36,826 nt of DNA from Bacteroidales bacterium. Lineage in GTDB: Bacteria; Bacteroidota; Bacteroidia; Bacteroidales; UBA3663. Where the stretch lies: assembly GCA_024694125.1 (NCBI GenBank), contig JAILKE010000009.1, positions 1-36,826 on the forward strand. The letters are read 5' to 3'. The translations under genes and the position numbers were made by a program. Below the pieces are notes generated by a model, which ran no database searches, was not told where the DNA came from, and saw only the letters and a program-made list of their open reading frames with translations. This document shows positions 8,380 through 16,384 of this stretch, in pieces. The stretch's first letter is position 1; every line of letters begins with the position of its first letter.

Positions 8380-8424
8380 AAATAGGTGCATTCAGCTGAA
8401 TCCAGTTGAATGCACCTATTTCTT
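8380..8424 (+). terminator. terminator of the glycosyltransferase unit
   Basis: A perfect 15-bp stem, AAATAGGTGCATTCA (8380-8394) with TGAATGCACCTATTT (8407-8421), then CTT. It separates the glycan genes from the promoter of the left flanking element. Confidence 0.85.
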
Positions 8425-8439
8425 AAATCCCCATTTGAA

Positions 8440-8700
8440 GGACCTCCAGCCACAAGTATAGCCAAGTATAGGCAAAAGTATAGGGGGGTAAAATTTGGAG
8501 ACCTTTGATAATCTTCGTACCTTTGCACCGCATTTGAAAGTATCTGAGGGGTGACCCGAACAGACAACTCAATGCCGGTCTATCTTCACGTTGCGCCGAT
8601 GACTGCAGACTGAATCGCTTCAGGTAGGTCGAAATACGTTCTTTGACATAGGAAAGCCCTCTCAACATATTCTAACGGAGAATGTGAAGAGGGTGAAAAA
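8440..8700 (+). ncRNA. left flanking element: promoter plus putative structured RNA
   Basis: This non-coding stretch fills the gap between the glycan genes and the convergent MMPL gene. It contains three AAGTATAG copies (starting 8454, 8464, 8476), a perfect promoter TTG (8495-8497)-N20-TACCTTTG (8518-8525), the 17-mer ATACGTTCTTTGACATA (8634-8650), and a two-tier hairpin (CCCTCT / AGAGGG outside, CATATTCT / AGAATGTG inside, loop AACGG, 8657-8693). All four blocks recur in the same order at 27262-27450 in opposite orientation. No convincing open reading frame is present. The RNA, if made, starts near 8532 and runs toward the MMPL 3' end. It could be a small RNA, a long leader left from a lost gene, or a short mobile repeat. 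Confidence 0.55.
8495..8525 (+). promoter_or_regulatory. promoter within the left flanking element
   Basis: TTG (8495-8497), 20 bases, TACCTTTG (8518-8525), followed by CACCGC. The same promoter with the same spacing occurs in the right element. Confidence 0.8.
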
Positions 8701-8725
8701 ACAAAAAATACGGAGTTCGCGGCAA

Positions 8726-11170
8726 TCAGTCATTGCGCCTCATCAGATACTCTCTCAGGGGTCGGTCCAACTTGACCAACCAATGGAAGAGCATGGGAGG
8801 CAACAGCCAAGCCATAATCAGCACCACCGTCATTCCAATGATGGTAACCTCCGCCAGTGAGTGCATAGCTGGATGCTTGGCCAATATGAGCGAGCCGATT
8901 CCGACCAACATGATCAGTGCAGACAGCAATATGCTGCGCTGATAGCTGATCAGGGTATGTCGGCCAGAGCCATTGCGGTAATCCCGTATCAATCCCTCGG
9001 TAATGAATATGGTATAATCGTCTCCCTGTCCGAATATGAAAGTGGCCAGAATGACATTGACTATATTGAACTGTATGCCCATCAACTGCATCAGGCCCAA
9101 TATCCATAGCCATCCTACAGCCATAGGTGTAAAGGCCAATATAGCCAATTCAATTCGGCCGAACGACAACCACAGAAAGAGGAATACGATCAAGGCACAA
9201 GCCAATCCGATGTAGTTGAAATTGTCGGTAAGGCTCTTGGCAACCAGGGCATTGAGCGAAGTAAGATCGAAACTGCCGGGCAAAACAGCCTCGACTTCGG
9301 CTGCCGTCTCTACATCTGCAACCGTCAAACGGGTTACGAATGCTGTAGGCGAAACATACCCTGTAAGCACCGAACTGGTAAGAGTCTCAAAATCTCTATA
9401 TTCGAGCAGAGGATGCGACTCCTCAATCATCAGTTGGAAAGGCTCAAATGCTTCGTCCGAGAATCCTGCAGACTTACTGCTGTTCAGAATCTCGAGATAG
9501 TTGTGTCGCCGCCAGAAGTCATTCCACATTGCCAAGCGTTGCTGCTGGACAGAAGCCGAAGGTACAAGGCTGACGGCATTCTTCTCGTCCAGGATTAAGC
9601 CTGCCCGATGCAGGCTGTCAATCACCGGACGCAAGGTCTCCATCTCCGACTGTGAAGCAGGGAGATAGACCACCACTCCAGCTGGTTGCCCTTGCACGGA
9701 CTGCAGCATCTGCATATCGGCGCGTTGGCCATCGGACATATAATTCAAGTGAGACAGATTGCTATCGAACTCTGTGCGCAAGCTGAACCACCCGAATACA
9801 ACAGTCAGAAGCAACAGCACAATCAGACTGACAGGTTGCGTCACAAGCCTCTCTCCCACCATACGACGTGGGGCAGCATCTGGTTGACTGACCTTCATCC
9901 GAGACTGTGACATGTGAGGCATAATCAACAGCACAAACAATATTGTGCCTACCAACATCAATGCACTGAACAGTCCCAACTGTCGGATAGCCACTGCCTC
10001 AAGCGGAACCAGGGTCAGGAATGCAGCTACCGTAGTGATGTTACCTACCAACAGCGGTTGGACCAAATCGGACAACACACTACGACCTCCCTGCACCTCC
10101 TGGCTGTGGCACACAAAGTGTAAAGGATAATTGACTGCAATGCCTATGATGACGGAAGCTATGCCTATCACTATAAGCGATAGAGATTGTCCCAACATGG
10201 CAACTCCGGCCAATGCAATCAGGAATCCGAATCCTGTCGATAACGCAATGTACCATAGACTGCGCAAACTGCGGAAGGCAACCAACAATAGAGCCAATAT
10301 CAGCACGACAGACACGATGACTGACAATGTGGTATCGCGGCGTATCTGTGAAGCATTGCCCACTGCAATGACCGGGGCTCCCGTCATGCGGACCTCTACA
10401 TGGGAAGACATATCAGCTGCTACATCCTCAAGCATCTCGACAAGCCGTCCATTCTGGCTGGTCTCGCTGCTGCCGAAAGGACTATCCAACGTGACTATAC
10501 ACTGACGGCCATCGGGCGTAAAGAGATATCCGTCGCGCTGCTGCCAGTGTACCTCCGGCTGGAAGTCCCGCAGGTGAGCAGCTACACTATTGGCCATACC
10601 CAGTGGATCACGTTGCAGGATAGGCATCATAACGGGACTCGACAGTGATGACAATTGTCCCCGAATCCACTCCCAACGGGAATCGAGGAATCCGGGGTTC
10701 TGCAACATAGAGTCAATCCGAGCATAGTCTGCCTCATCGAGCAGATAAGGCAAATGGTCGTAAACGAACTCTACTACATCGAGCACCTGATCATAATCGA
10801 CCTGTGGAGCATATTGGGCAATCCAACCCGCTGTATCTCGTTGAGAGAGCAACTCACCGTACCGCTCTACTGCCGCAATGACCGTATCACTGACCGCAGT
10901 AGAATCGGGCTGTGTGGCAAGCCATTGGCCCGTCGGGCCAAAGAGCAGCACTACCTTGTCTGCCGAAGCGACCTCCTGATATATCTGCATCGACCGTCGA
11001 TAATGCTCATCTACCGGTAGGAAATCGGTAATATCCTCCTTGAAATCGAGACGCAACACCAAGACGACACTGACACAAAGCACCACCGACAACAGAGCTA
11101 AGCCCAGCCGTCGGTGCATCTGTATCCAATCATATATGTGGAGAAAGAAGCGAGTCAAGAGGTTATTCAA
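8726..11170 (-). CDS. MMPL/RND family exporter of the aryl polyene cluster
   Basis: An 814-residue inner-membrane transporter of the RND superfamily, MMPL type (COG4258-like predicted exporter). It has two repeats, each with one N-terminal helix (LALLSVVLCVSVVLVLRL; LIVLLLLTVVFGWF), a large periplasmic loop and five clustered helices. The second repeat carries the proton-relay-like motif FGQGDDYTIF (713-722); the matching place in the first repeat reads GIAVNYPLHF, without the Asp pair. It is the last gene of the operon, 7 bases after an acyltransferase. In aryl polyene clusters the MMPL protein is thought to move the lipid-linked polyene toward the outer membrane. Length is usual for the group. 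Confidence 0.9.
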   Translation of the reverse strand: MNNLLTRFFLHIYDWIQMHRRLGLALLSVVLCVSVVLVLRLDFKEDITDFLPVDEHYRRSMQIYQEVASADKVVLLFGPTGQWLATQPDSTAVSDTVIAAVERYGELLSQRDTAGWIAQYAPQVDYDQVLDVVEFVYDHLPYLLDEADYARIDSMLQNPGFLDSRWEWIRGQLSSLSSPVMMPILQRDPLGMANSVAAHLRDFQPEVHWQQRDGYLFTPDGRQCIVTLDSPFGSSETSQNGRLVEMLEDVAADMSSHVEVRMTGAPVIAVGNASQIRRDTTLSVIVSVVLILALLLVAFRSLRSLWYIALSTGFGFLIALAGVAMLGQSLSLIVIGIASVIIGIAVNYPLHFVCHSQEVQGGRSVLSDLVQPLLVGNITTVAAFLTLVPLEAVAIRQLGLFSALMLVGTILFVLLIMPHMSQSRMKVSQPDAAPRRMVGERLVTQPVSLIVLLLLTVVFGWFSLRTEFDSNLSHLNYMSDGQRADMQMLQSVQGQPAGVVVYLPASQSEMETLRPVIDSLHRAGLILDEKNAVSLVPSASVQQQRLAMWNDFWRRHNYLEILNSSKSAGFSDEAFEPFQLMIEESHPLLEYRDFETLTSSVLTGYVSPTAFVTRLTVADVETAAEVEAVLPGSFDLTSLNALVAKSLTDNFNYIGLACALIVFLFLWLSFGRIELAILAFTPMAVGWLWILGLMQLMGIQFNIVNVILATFIFGQGDDYTIFITEGLIRDYRNGSGRHTLISYQRSILLSALIMLVGIGSLILAKHPAMHSLAEVTIIGMTVVLIMAWLLPPMLFHWLVKLDRPLREYLMRRND

Positions 11171-11177
11171 TGGTTAA

Positions 11178-12320
11178 TCAGTCGTACATCTTATTGTTGA
11201 CCGGATTGGCATAGATTCCGAGGAAGAGTTCGACCAGTCGATCTTCGTCCAATGCTGTTCCAATAGTCTGGCGACCTGCTTCGAGCAAGGTTGCTATACG
11301 TCGGTCAAAAGCCTCACGCTGCTCGTCCGTATAGTGCTGACGGTAAGTTGTATCGCCATACAGACGGTCGTGAGCTATATAATTATTGGGCCACAATCTA
11401 TAATGAGCACAGATGCGGCGATCTATCAAACGGGCCACCTGCTGATGATATTCGTTTTGAGTATGGTTGTGGAAAGCTACCAGTTCCGACTGATCGACAG
11501 GCGGGCAGATTTCGAAATGGACCCTACCCTTGGGCTGCAATATACCCTGCATTATGCTGCGTATATCTTCGCCAGGCTTCTTATGGTACTCTCCCACTGT
11601 CTGTTTCTGGTACAGTTCGAGCGCCTTCTCCACGTCGCAGGGCTCCCACTCGTAGGAGACACTCACTGGCAGGATGTTCAGTTCATCCAATGCACTGATC
11701 TTGTCGGCAGTGCCGCTCATTCCGAACATCTTGATTATACCCTGATCCGTCTTGTCATTGCCATCCTTGGTACGGCCGTTGCGTTGAGCAATCCACACGC
11801 TGCGGCCCTCCTGTATGGTATGACGGATATAGTCAGAAAGGTGCAAGGACAGGCGATAGAACTCCTTGGGAGTCGCACCTCGCTCCACACGGAACATCTT
11901 GTTCGACTTGCCGATATCGACTATCAATTGTCCCTGCATCAAGTTTGCGCCGAAGGTTATCTCGGTTGTTTCAAATCCATTCTCGTGCAAAACCGTCTGC
12001 AACAGACTGCTGTCCAGAACTATGTCACGATGATTGCTGATATAGAGATAAGCCCGTTCACGCTCGATACGGTTCAACCCATCGAACGAAAACTGCTCGA
12101 TGCTGCGCCGTATCACCTGATGATTGAACTCATTCATCACCTCGTGCTGAAACTGTTCAATGGTAGTCAAGGATGCGACCATACGGCGAACGTCCTCCAC
12201 CTCCCGATCCGGGAAAACGAAGGCTGCCAACTGTCCAAAGCGCTCATCCGCTGCAATGCGTTGCATCGCGGCAGCAATCTCATCCTCTCTGTAAGGGCGT
12301 ATGTCGTCAAAATTGCTCAT
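11178..12320 (-). CDS. lysophospholipid acyltransferase-like protein (polyene cluster)
   Basis: A 380-residue protein of the glycerol-3-phosphate/lysophosphatidate acyltransferase superfamily. The first family block is ISNHRDIVLD (catalytic His97 region). Further blocks with conserved basic and acidic residues follow: FRVERGATPKEF, VWIAQRNGRTKDG (substrate block) and ILPVSVSYEWEPCD. The 90-residue N-terminal part is charged and lacks membrane spans, so the protein may bind the membrane peripherally. Its start overlaps the previous gene by 14 bases, indicating translational coupling. It probably transfers an acyl chain, either the polyene itself or a fatty acid, to a glycerol or sugar headgroup. 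The acceptor is not known. Confidence 0.82.
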   Translation of the reverse strand: MSNFDDIRPYREDEIAAAMQRIAADERFGQLAAFVFPDREVEDVRRMVASLTTIEQFQHEVMNEFNHQVIRRSIEQFSFDGLNRIERERAYLYISNHRDIVLDSSLLQTVLHENGFETTEITFGANLMQGQLIVDIGKSNKMFRVERGATPKEFYRLSLHLSDYIRHTIQEGRSVWIAQRNGRTKDGNDKTDQGIIKMFGMSGTADKISALDELNILPVSVSYEWEPCDVEKALELYQKQTVGEYHKKPGEDIRSIMQGILQPKGRVHFEICPPVDQSELVAFHNHTQNEYHQQVARLIDRRICAHYRLWPNNYIAHDRLYGDTTYRQHYTDEQREAFDRRIATLLEAGRQTIGTALDEDRLVELFLGIYANPVNNKMYD

Positions 12321-13143
12321 GTTGTAACCAGTTTAACAGTTCTTGTTTCCAAGCTATCGCCTCAGGACCAGCCTTGAGTGAGTCCACTCCAAATCCGTGT
12401 CCACCAGTACGATATTGCAAGTATTTGTGGTCAATGTGTCGTGCCGTCAGAGCCGAATCAAGCAACTCACTGTTGTGATAATGTACGATAGGATCATCCT
12501 GGCAATTAACGACCAACGTCGGAGGCATATCGTCGGGAACGTGAATCTCGAGCGACAGACTGTCCCTCCATTGCTGGGACCATCTGCGCCACTCACCTAA
12601 CAAAGCCCGTCGGCTGCGTCTATGCACGTAAGGAGCCTGCCGGAATGTTACTACGGGATAGACCGCTACAACAAAATCAGGCCTCACAGCAGCGTCGAAC
12701 AATGCTCCAGCTGATGTGACCAGATGCCCTCCCGCGGAAAATCCCATGGCTCCAATGCGATGTGGATCAATGCCCAGACTGTCTGCATTCTGCCTCAACC
12801 ACTCTATGGTCTGCTGCAAGTCTCGTTGCGGATCTGGATACTGGTGACCGCGTATCAAATGACGATACCCCGAACCGAAGGCAAAACCGCCCTGCACCCT
12901 GTAGCACAAGACATAGGCCGAGATACCCTGACTCTGCAACCATCGAGCCACTTCGTGACCCTCAGTCTTCTTGTCCAACCAACTATAACTACCTCCAGGA
13001 CAGACCACAATAGCGGTACGACCTGCAGGATAAGCGGTCAGGCGGCGCGGTTGTCGAGCCCAAGCACTCTGACCGAAACATACGATGCTGCATATCCACA
13101 AGCAACATATCGTTACAATCCACTTATGATAATTGTGCTGCAT
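12307..13143 (-). CDS. exported alpha/beta hydrolase (esterase-like) in the polyene operon
   Basis: A 278-residue serine hydrolase of the acetyl-esterase type. Residues 1-29 form a signal peptide (basic N-terminus, hydrophobic core, cleavage after WA or so), which favours the ATG at 13143 over an in-frame start at 13200. The oxyanion block is VVCPGGSYSW. The nucleophile elbow is GFSAGGH (Ser136). Likely acid and base are Asp216 or Asp217 in NCQDDP and His249 in GGHGFG. It overlaps the preceding gene by 20 bases and the next by 14, so it belongs firmly to the operon. It might trim acyl groups from the exported lipid; this is inference. It is not a ketoreductase or a hotdog thioesterase. Confidence 0.8.
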   Translation of the reverse strand: MQHNYHKWIVTICCLWICSIVCFGQSAWARQPRRLTAYPAGRTAIVVCPGGSYSWLDKKTEGHEVARWLQSQGISAYVLCYRVQGGFAFGSGYRHLIRGHQYPDPQRDLQQTIEWLRQNADSLGIDPHRIGAMGFSAGGHLVTSAGALFDAAVRPDFVVAVYPVVTFRQAPYVHRRSRRALLGEWRRWSQQWRDSLSLEIHVPDDMPPTLVVNCQDDPIVHYHNSELLDSALTARHIDHKYLQYRTGGHGFGVDSLKAGPEAIAWKQELLNWLQHEQF

Positions 13144-14599
13144 AGTGTCTGTGCCAATATCGGGTTTTCTCTCTGTAGTTGTTACCTGCACTGGTATCAT
13201 CGGCCGATACTCGTTGGCCGATAGTAATGGTGATCTGTCCTGGCTGCAACGTCAAGTCTCGCTTGGGCAACACCTTACCTGGTCCCTCCAGATAAACCGG
13301 TACAATGTCGCAATGAAGTTGCTCGGAAAGATAAAAAGCACCGCGATGGAACTTCAGTATCTTGCAATCGGCAGAACGGGTCCCTTCGGGGAAGATGACA
13401 ATGCTGTAACCATGTGCCACTACATCGGCCAAATTGTTCACACTCTGCTCCAATCCTTCGGTAGCAGGATAGTACTCCAAGTAACGCAATACGGGTTTAT
13501 ATACCGGAAAGTTCCACACCCACTCATTGGTCAAAGCTACCATACGAGGGGACAGACTCAGCACCGAAAGCAAGTCCAGATGCGACTGATGATTGCATAT
13601 CACAATGGCAGGACGGTCGAAGGTCTCTTTGTATGGATTGTCAATGCGAACTCTAACCTGGGGTATGTGATGCAGCAGACTCCTGAAGAAACGGCAAAGC
13701 AGTATATGATACCGCCACTTGTCCAATTCTGAGTCACGGTGAGTCAGTTGACGCCACCACACTGCAGGCAACGGATATACCAGTGCGTAAAGCAAACTAA
13801 ATGTCAGTACGCCGAATGTGAGCAATTTACGTCCTAAGCGTGTGGTCAAGAACTTGTACCACAACATCATCCACCATCCATAGCATACACACAATACGCA
13901 AAGAACGGTATTGAGCAACGAAATACGTGCAAAGTCCCAGAAAGGTCGAAAATGAGAAACCCTCTCCTCGCGAGGCGGATAATAGACCCGTATGGGTGTC
14001 GATACCAACTTCACTCCATGCCAAGCGGCAGCTACGAGTAGTTCGAGTTCTGCCTCATACCGATTGGTGAGCCAACGCAAGCCGTGCAGGTTGTGCAATG
14101 GATAGACACGATATCCGGTCTGGGTATCGGGCAAATACTGCCATGTCTGGAGCATAAACCAGAAGTTGCTGAAATAATTGGCAAAAGTATTCTTGCCTGG
14201 CATATTCTGCTGTTGCAACTTGCGGTTCCCCACAATAAGAGCTTCTGGGTGTTGTTCAATGGCTCGTGCAAAAATGGGTAATTCCTCCGGATAGTGCTGA
14301 CCATCAGCATCTAATGTCACAGCATGATCGAATCCCAACTGCCGTGCTCTTTCGAAGCCACGACGCAAAGCATATCCCTTGCCTCGGTTCCGTCCGTAAT
14401 CGACTACCTCTATCGTACTGCCCAATGATTGAAGCAACTGGGCTGTATCGTCCGTCGAGCCATCATTGACCACGATGATGTCTGCAATGTAAGGCTGCAT
14501 ACGCCGAACCACGTCACATACGGTACCGGCATTGTTGTATGTCGGTACTATGGCGCAAGTACGGGACTGGCGGAACTGTTGCAGGCTCTCTTCGGTCAT
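13124..14599 (-). CDS. glycosyltransferase-acyltransferase fusion of the aryl polyene cluster
   Basis: A 491-residue two-domain protein. Residues 12-225 are a GT2 domain similar to polyprenyl-phosphate mannose synthases: AIVPTYNNAGTV, IIVVNDGSTDDT, the metal site VTLDADGQHYP and the TQTGYRVYP block. Two membrane segments follow (about 228-280). Residues 290-480 are an LPLAT acyltransferase with CNHQSHLD (His337-x4-Asp342), FPEGTRS (403-409) and VPVYLEG. The same GT2-LPLAT fusion is a hallmark of aryl polyene clusters (ApeJ-like in E. coli), so it supports that identification. It likely builds the sugar or head portion and joins an acyl chain to it at the cytoplasmic face. Confidence 0.88.
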   Translation of the reverse strand: MTEESLQQFRQSRTCAIVPTYNNAGTVCDVVRRMQPYIADIIVVNDGSTDDTAQLLQSLGSTIEVVDYGRNRGKGYALRRGFERARQLGFDHAVTLDADGQHYPEELPIFARAIEQHPEALIVGNRKLQQQNMPGKNTFANYFSNFWFMLQTWQYLPDTQTGYRVYPLHNLHGLRWLTNRYEAELELLVAAAWHGVKLVSTPIRVYYPPREERVSHFRPFWDFARISLLNTVLCVLCVCYGWWMMLWYKFLTTRLGRKLLTFGVLTFSLLYALVYPLPAVWWRQLTHRDSELDKWRYHILLCRFFRSLLHHIPQVRVRIDNPYKETFDRPAIVICNHQSHLDLLSVLSLSPRMVALTNEWVWNFPVYKPVLRYLEYYPATEGLEQSVNNLADVVAHGYSIVIFPEGTRSADCKILKFHRGAFYLSEQLHCDIVPVYLEGPGKVLPKRDLTLQPGQITITIGQRVSADDTSAGNNYREKTRYWHRHYAAQLS

Positions 14600-14610
14600 A
14601 ACTCAATTAT

Positions 14611-14949
14611 TCAGAACTGCAGGGTCATTCGGGCAAATGTCTCATCCCCATCGGTAATCGTTACCTCAACTGGATTCTGTCCTGCGTCAAAGGACAAAGT
14701 AAGTTGCTCATGTTCCTGAGGATGATGCGGAAGAAGGAACTTTACATTCTTGGCCTCCTTGATATCCGTATCAATGTGCAAGTCAGCAGCTACAATCTGT
14801 GCAGCCAACTCAATCAACATGGCTCCTGGAGTAATGGGATGGCCAGGGAAATGTGCTTCGTAAATGACATGAGCGCCATCAATGGAAACTCGTACTACGC
14901 TCTTTCCGTCGATTTGTTCCTGCGATATAATTTTGTAAAATGGTTCCAT
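14611..14949 (-). CDS. hotdog 3-hydroxyacyl-ACP dehydratase (FabZ-like)
   Basis: A 112-residue hotdog-fold protein. The FabZ active-site signature is intact: AHFPGHPITPGAMLIELAAQ with catalytic His33 and Glu47. It is shorter than FabZ (about 140-150 residues), lacking part of the N-terminal strand. It would remove water from 3-hydroxyacyl-ACP to give the trans double bond during chain growth. It lies 11 bases before the glycosyltransferase-acyltransferase fusion. Of the two dehydratases in the cluster, this one has the classical catalytic residues. Confidence 0.85.
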   Translation of the reverse strand: MEPFYKIISQEQIDGKSVVRVSIDGAHVIYEAHFPGHPITPGAMLIELAAQIVAADLHIDTDIKEAKNVKFLLPHHPQEHEQLTLSFDAGQNPVEVTITDGDETFARMTLQF

Positions 14950-14965
14950 AATAAACTAAAAGTTA

Positions 14966-14992
14966 AGCTTTCTTTCGATTCAAGAGAAAGCT
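14966..14992 (-). other. intra-operon hairpin
   Basis: AGCTTTCT (14966-14973) pairs perfectly with AGAAAGCT (14985-14992). It lies in the 83-base gap between the EamA-like and FabZ-like genes. No T tract follows. Possible RNA-processing site. Confidence 0.4.
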
Positions 14993-15032
14993 ATTTATCT
15001 CAATTCTCTATCGGAGAAATTATCAATCGTAT

Positions 15033-15386
15033 TTACTTCATTGCAACCAGGAAACAACCTGCGATAATCAGGCAGACACCTATCCATCCCCATGCCGAGA
15101 CCTTCTCCCCCAGCAGCAAGATAGCAGCTGCTATGCCGAAGACGTAGCTCAAACTGTTCAATGGATAAGCCTGGCTGAGCGGATAATGCTTGATGATCCA
15201 CATCCATAGCAATCCTGCACTACCGAAACTCAATCCGAACAGGGCCAAGGGACCATTGAGCAATATGCTACGGAAATAATCCCAATGCCAACTGAACGGA
15301 GGCATAGCGTGTGTTGCCAACTTGAGGAATATCTGTCCAACGGCAAGCAACATGGACTGCAAGAGACACAATAGAAATAGTTTCAT
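15033..15386 (-). CDS. half-size EamA/DMT transporter (ArnE/ArnF-like)
   Basis: A 117-residue membrane protein with four predicted helices: residues 2-20, a loop with PPFSWHWDY, 45-66, 75-93 and 98-116. This is one EamA half-unit, resembling small multidrug resistance and ArnE/ArnF proteins. The conserved EamA-like turn is YPLSQAYPLNSLSYVFG. ArnE/ArnF flip undecaprenyl-phosphate-aminoarabinose, so a flippase for the lipid-linked polyene intermediate is plausible here. It sits 13 bases after the chain length factor gene. As it is a single half, it should act as a homodimer. A drug-efflux role cannot be excluded. Confidence 0.75.
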   Translation of the reverse strand: MKLFLLCLLQSMLLAVGQIFLKLATHAMPPFSWHWDYFRSILLNGPLALFGLSFGSAGLLWMWIIKHYPLSQAYPLNSLSYVFGIAAAILLLGEKVSAWGWIGVCLIIAGCFLVAMK

Positions 15387-15399
15387 ATTCTTGTTTATA

Positions 15400-16365
15400 C
15401 TATTTTTCGAGCAATGTCAATGCCACATCGCCCGAACGGTCTATAGTCATCAACAATATCTGCCGATACTGTCCGGATCCTATCCAATGCGCTGCGGCAT
15501 AGAATCCTAAAGCCGATGCAGAATAACTCTCACCGAACAACTGTTTGTAGTGCAATACCTGCGCCTGAGACAGAACATCAGCGAGCAATCGGTCATACAT
15601 GACATCATTGGCCGCCAGACCATTGTACCCAGCCAATACCACCACGTCTGCAGGTACCTGCATTCGTTCCAAAGCAGCAGCGACACGACGGTTATCGGGA
15701 GTATGCATCAGACTGACTCCACGCAATTGGCATAATGGTGTCTGTCCCTCTGGCACGGAGGTGGCCAACATCGTGGCGACCGAAGCCTCCCCACACGTAC
15801 ACTTCATTTCTGGCCCGTCATATCCTACCAGGTTGAACAAGTGATAGTAGTTAGGAGTAGTAGCATCCTGCCCCAGCACGAGAGCATTGTTGATGGCCGA
15901 TGTCCGCATCTGTAACCAAGCATCGTAGAGCGCACATTCGAAACTGATCTGCTTGTGACTATAGGTAGCATTGTACCCATGGCTCTTGGTCTGAATTGCC
16001 ACGAGTGAACCTATTGTATTGTGCGTTGACTGCATGAAGTGAGTTGGCTTGAGCAACTGTTCTCCATTTCGGCACATATCGAGCAAGAAAGCTTCTGTAC
16101 TCTCCACGCTACCCAGTCCCGTACCTGTGATAATAGCATCAGGATGTTCAATGCCCGTATCGCGCAACGTCTGTATAGATGTAGCCAATGCCCGTTTGAG
16201 CAACTTGCCCATTCGACGAGCCTCGATAGGCGATACATAGGGCCGATAATCGGGATCAATGCTGCGTGTGAAAGGTTCCGTAGGCAGAACAGGATCATGC
16301 ATCCAGTCTTGGCTCAAAGGTTGCTGCAGAGAGATCTGATTGGCAGATAGAACATATATTGGCAT
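15400..16365 (-). CDS. ketosynthase-like chain length factor (polyene)
   Basis: A 321-residue thiolase-fold protein, partner of the ketosynthase encoded just upstream. Residues 50-155 match the N-terminal ketosynthase-like fold (ARRMGKLLKRAL, TGTGLGSVEST, THFMQSTHNTIGSLVAI). Aligning it with the neighbouring KS (ISTACSS) puts Gln139 of YSHKQIS at the catalytic Cys position. Cys-to-Gln is the hallmark of KS-beta/chain length factors of type II polyketide synthases. It should therefore form a heterodimer with the active KS and set chain length. The start is taken at 16365 (MPIYVLS, typical beginning); an ATG at 16392 overlapping the KS stop is an alternative. Confidence 0.85.
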   Translation of the reverse strand: MPIYVLSANQISLQQPLSQDWMHDPVLPTEPFTRSIDPDYRPYVSPIEARRMGKLLKRALATSIQTLRDTGIEHPDAIITGTGLGSVESTEAFLLDMCRNGEQLLKPTHFMQSTHNTIGSLVAIQTKSHGYNATYSHKQISFECALYDAWLQMRTSAINNALVLGQDATTPNYYHLFNLVGYDGPEMKCTCGEASVATMLATSVPEGQTPLCQLRGVSLMHTPDNRRVAAALERMQVPADVVVLAGYNGLAANDVMYDRLLADVLSQAQVLHYKQLFGESYSASALGFYAAAHWIGSGQYRQILLMTIDRSGDVALTLLEK

Positions 16366-16384
16366 AGGACAATCAGTATAGAGG

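Noticed and set aside
8423..8668. Short minus-strand open frames in the left flanking element
   Set aside because: They overlap a perfect plus-strand promoter and conserved non-coding blocks. The translations show no recognisable feature and are not shared with the right element.
11334..12377. 347-codon plus-strand frame opposite the acyltransferase and hydrolase genes
   Set aside because: The minus strand here carries two overlapping genes with catalytic motifs. The plus-strand frame matches nothing recognisable.
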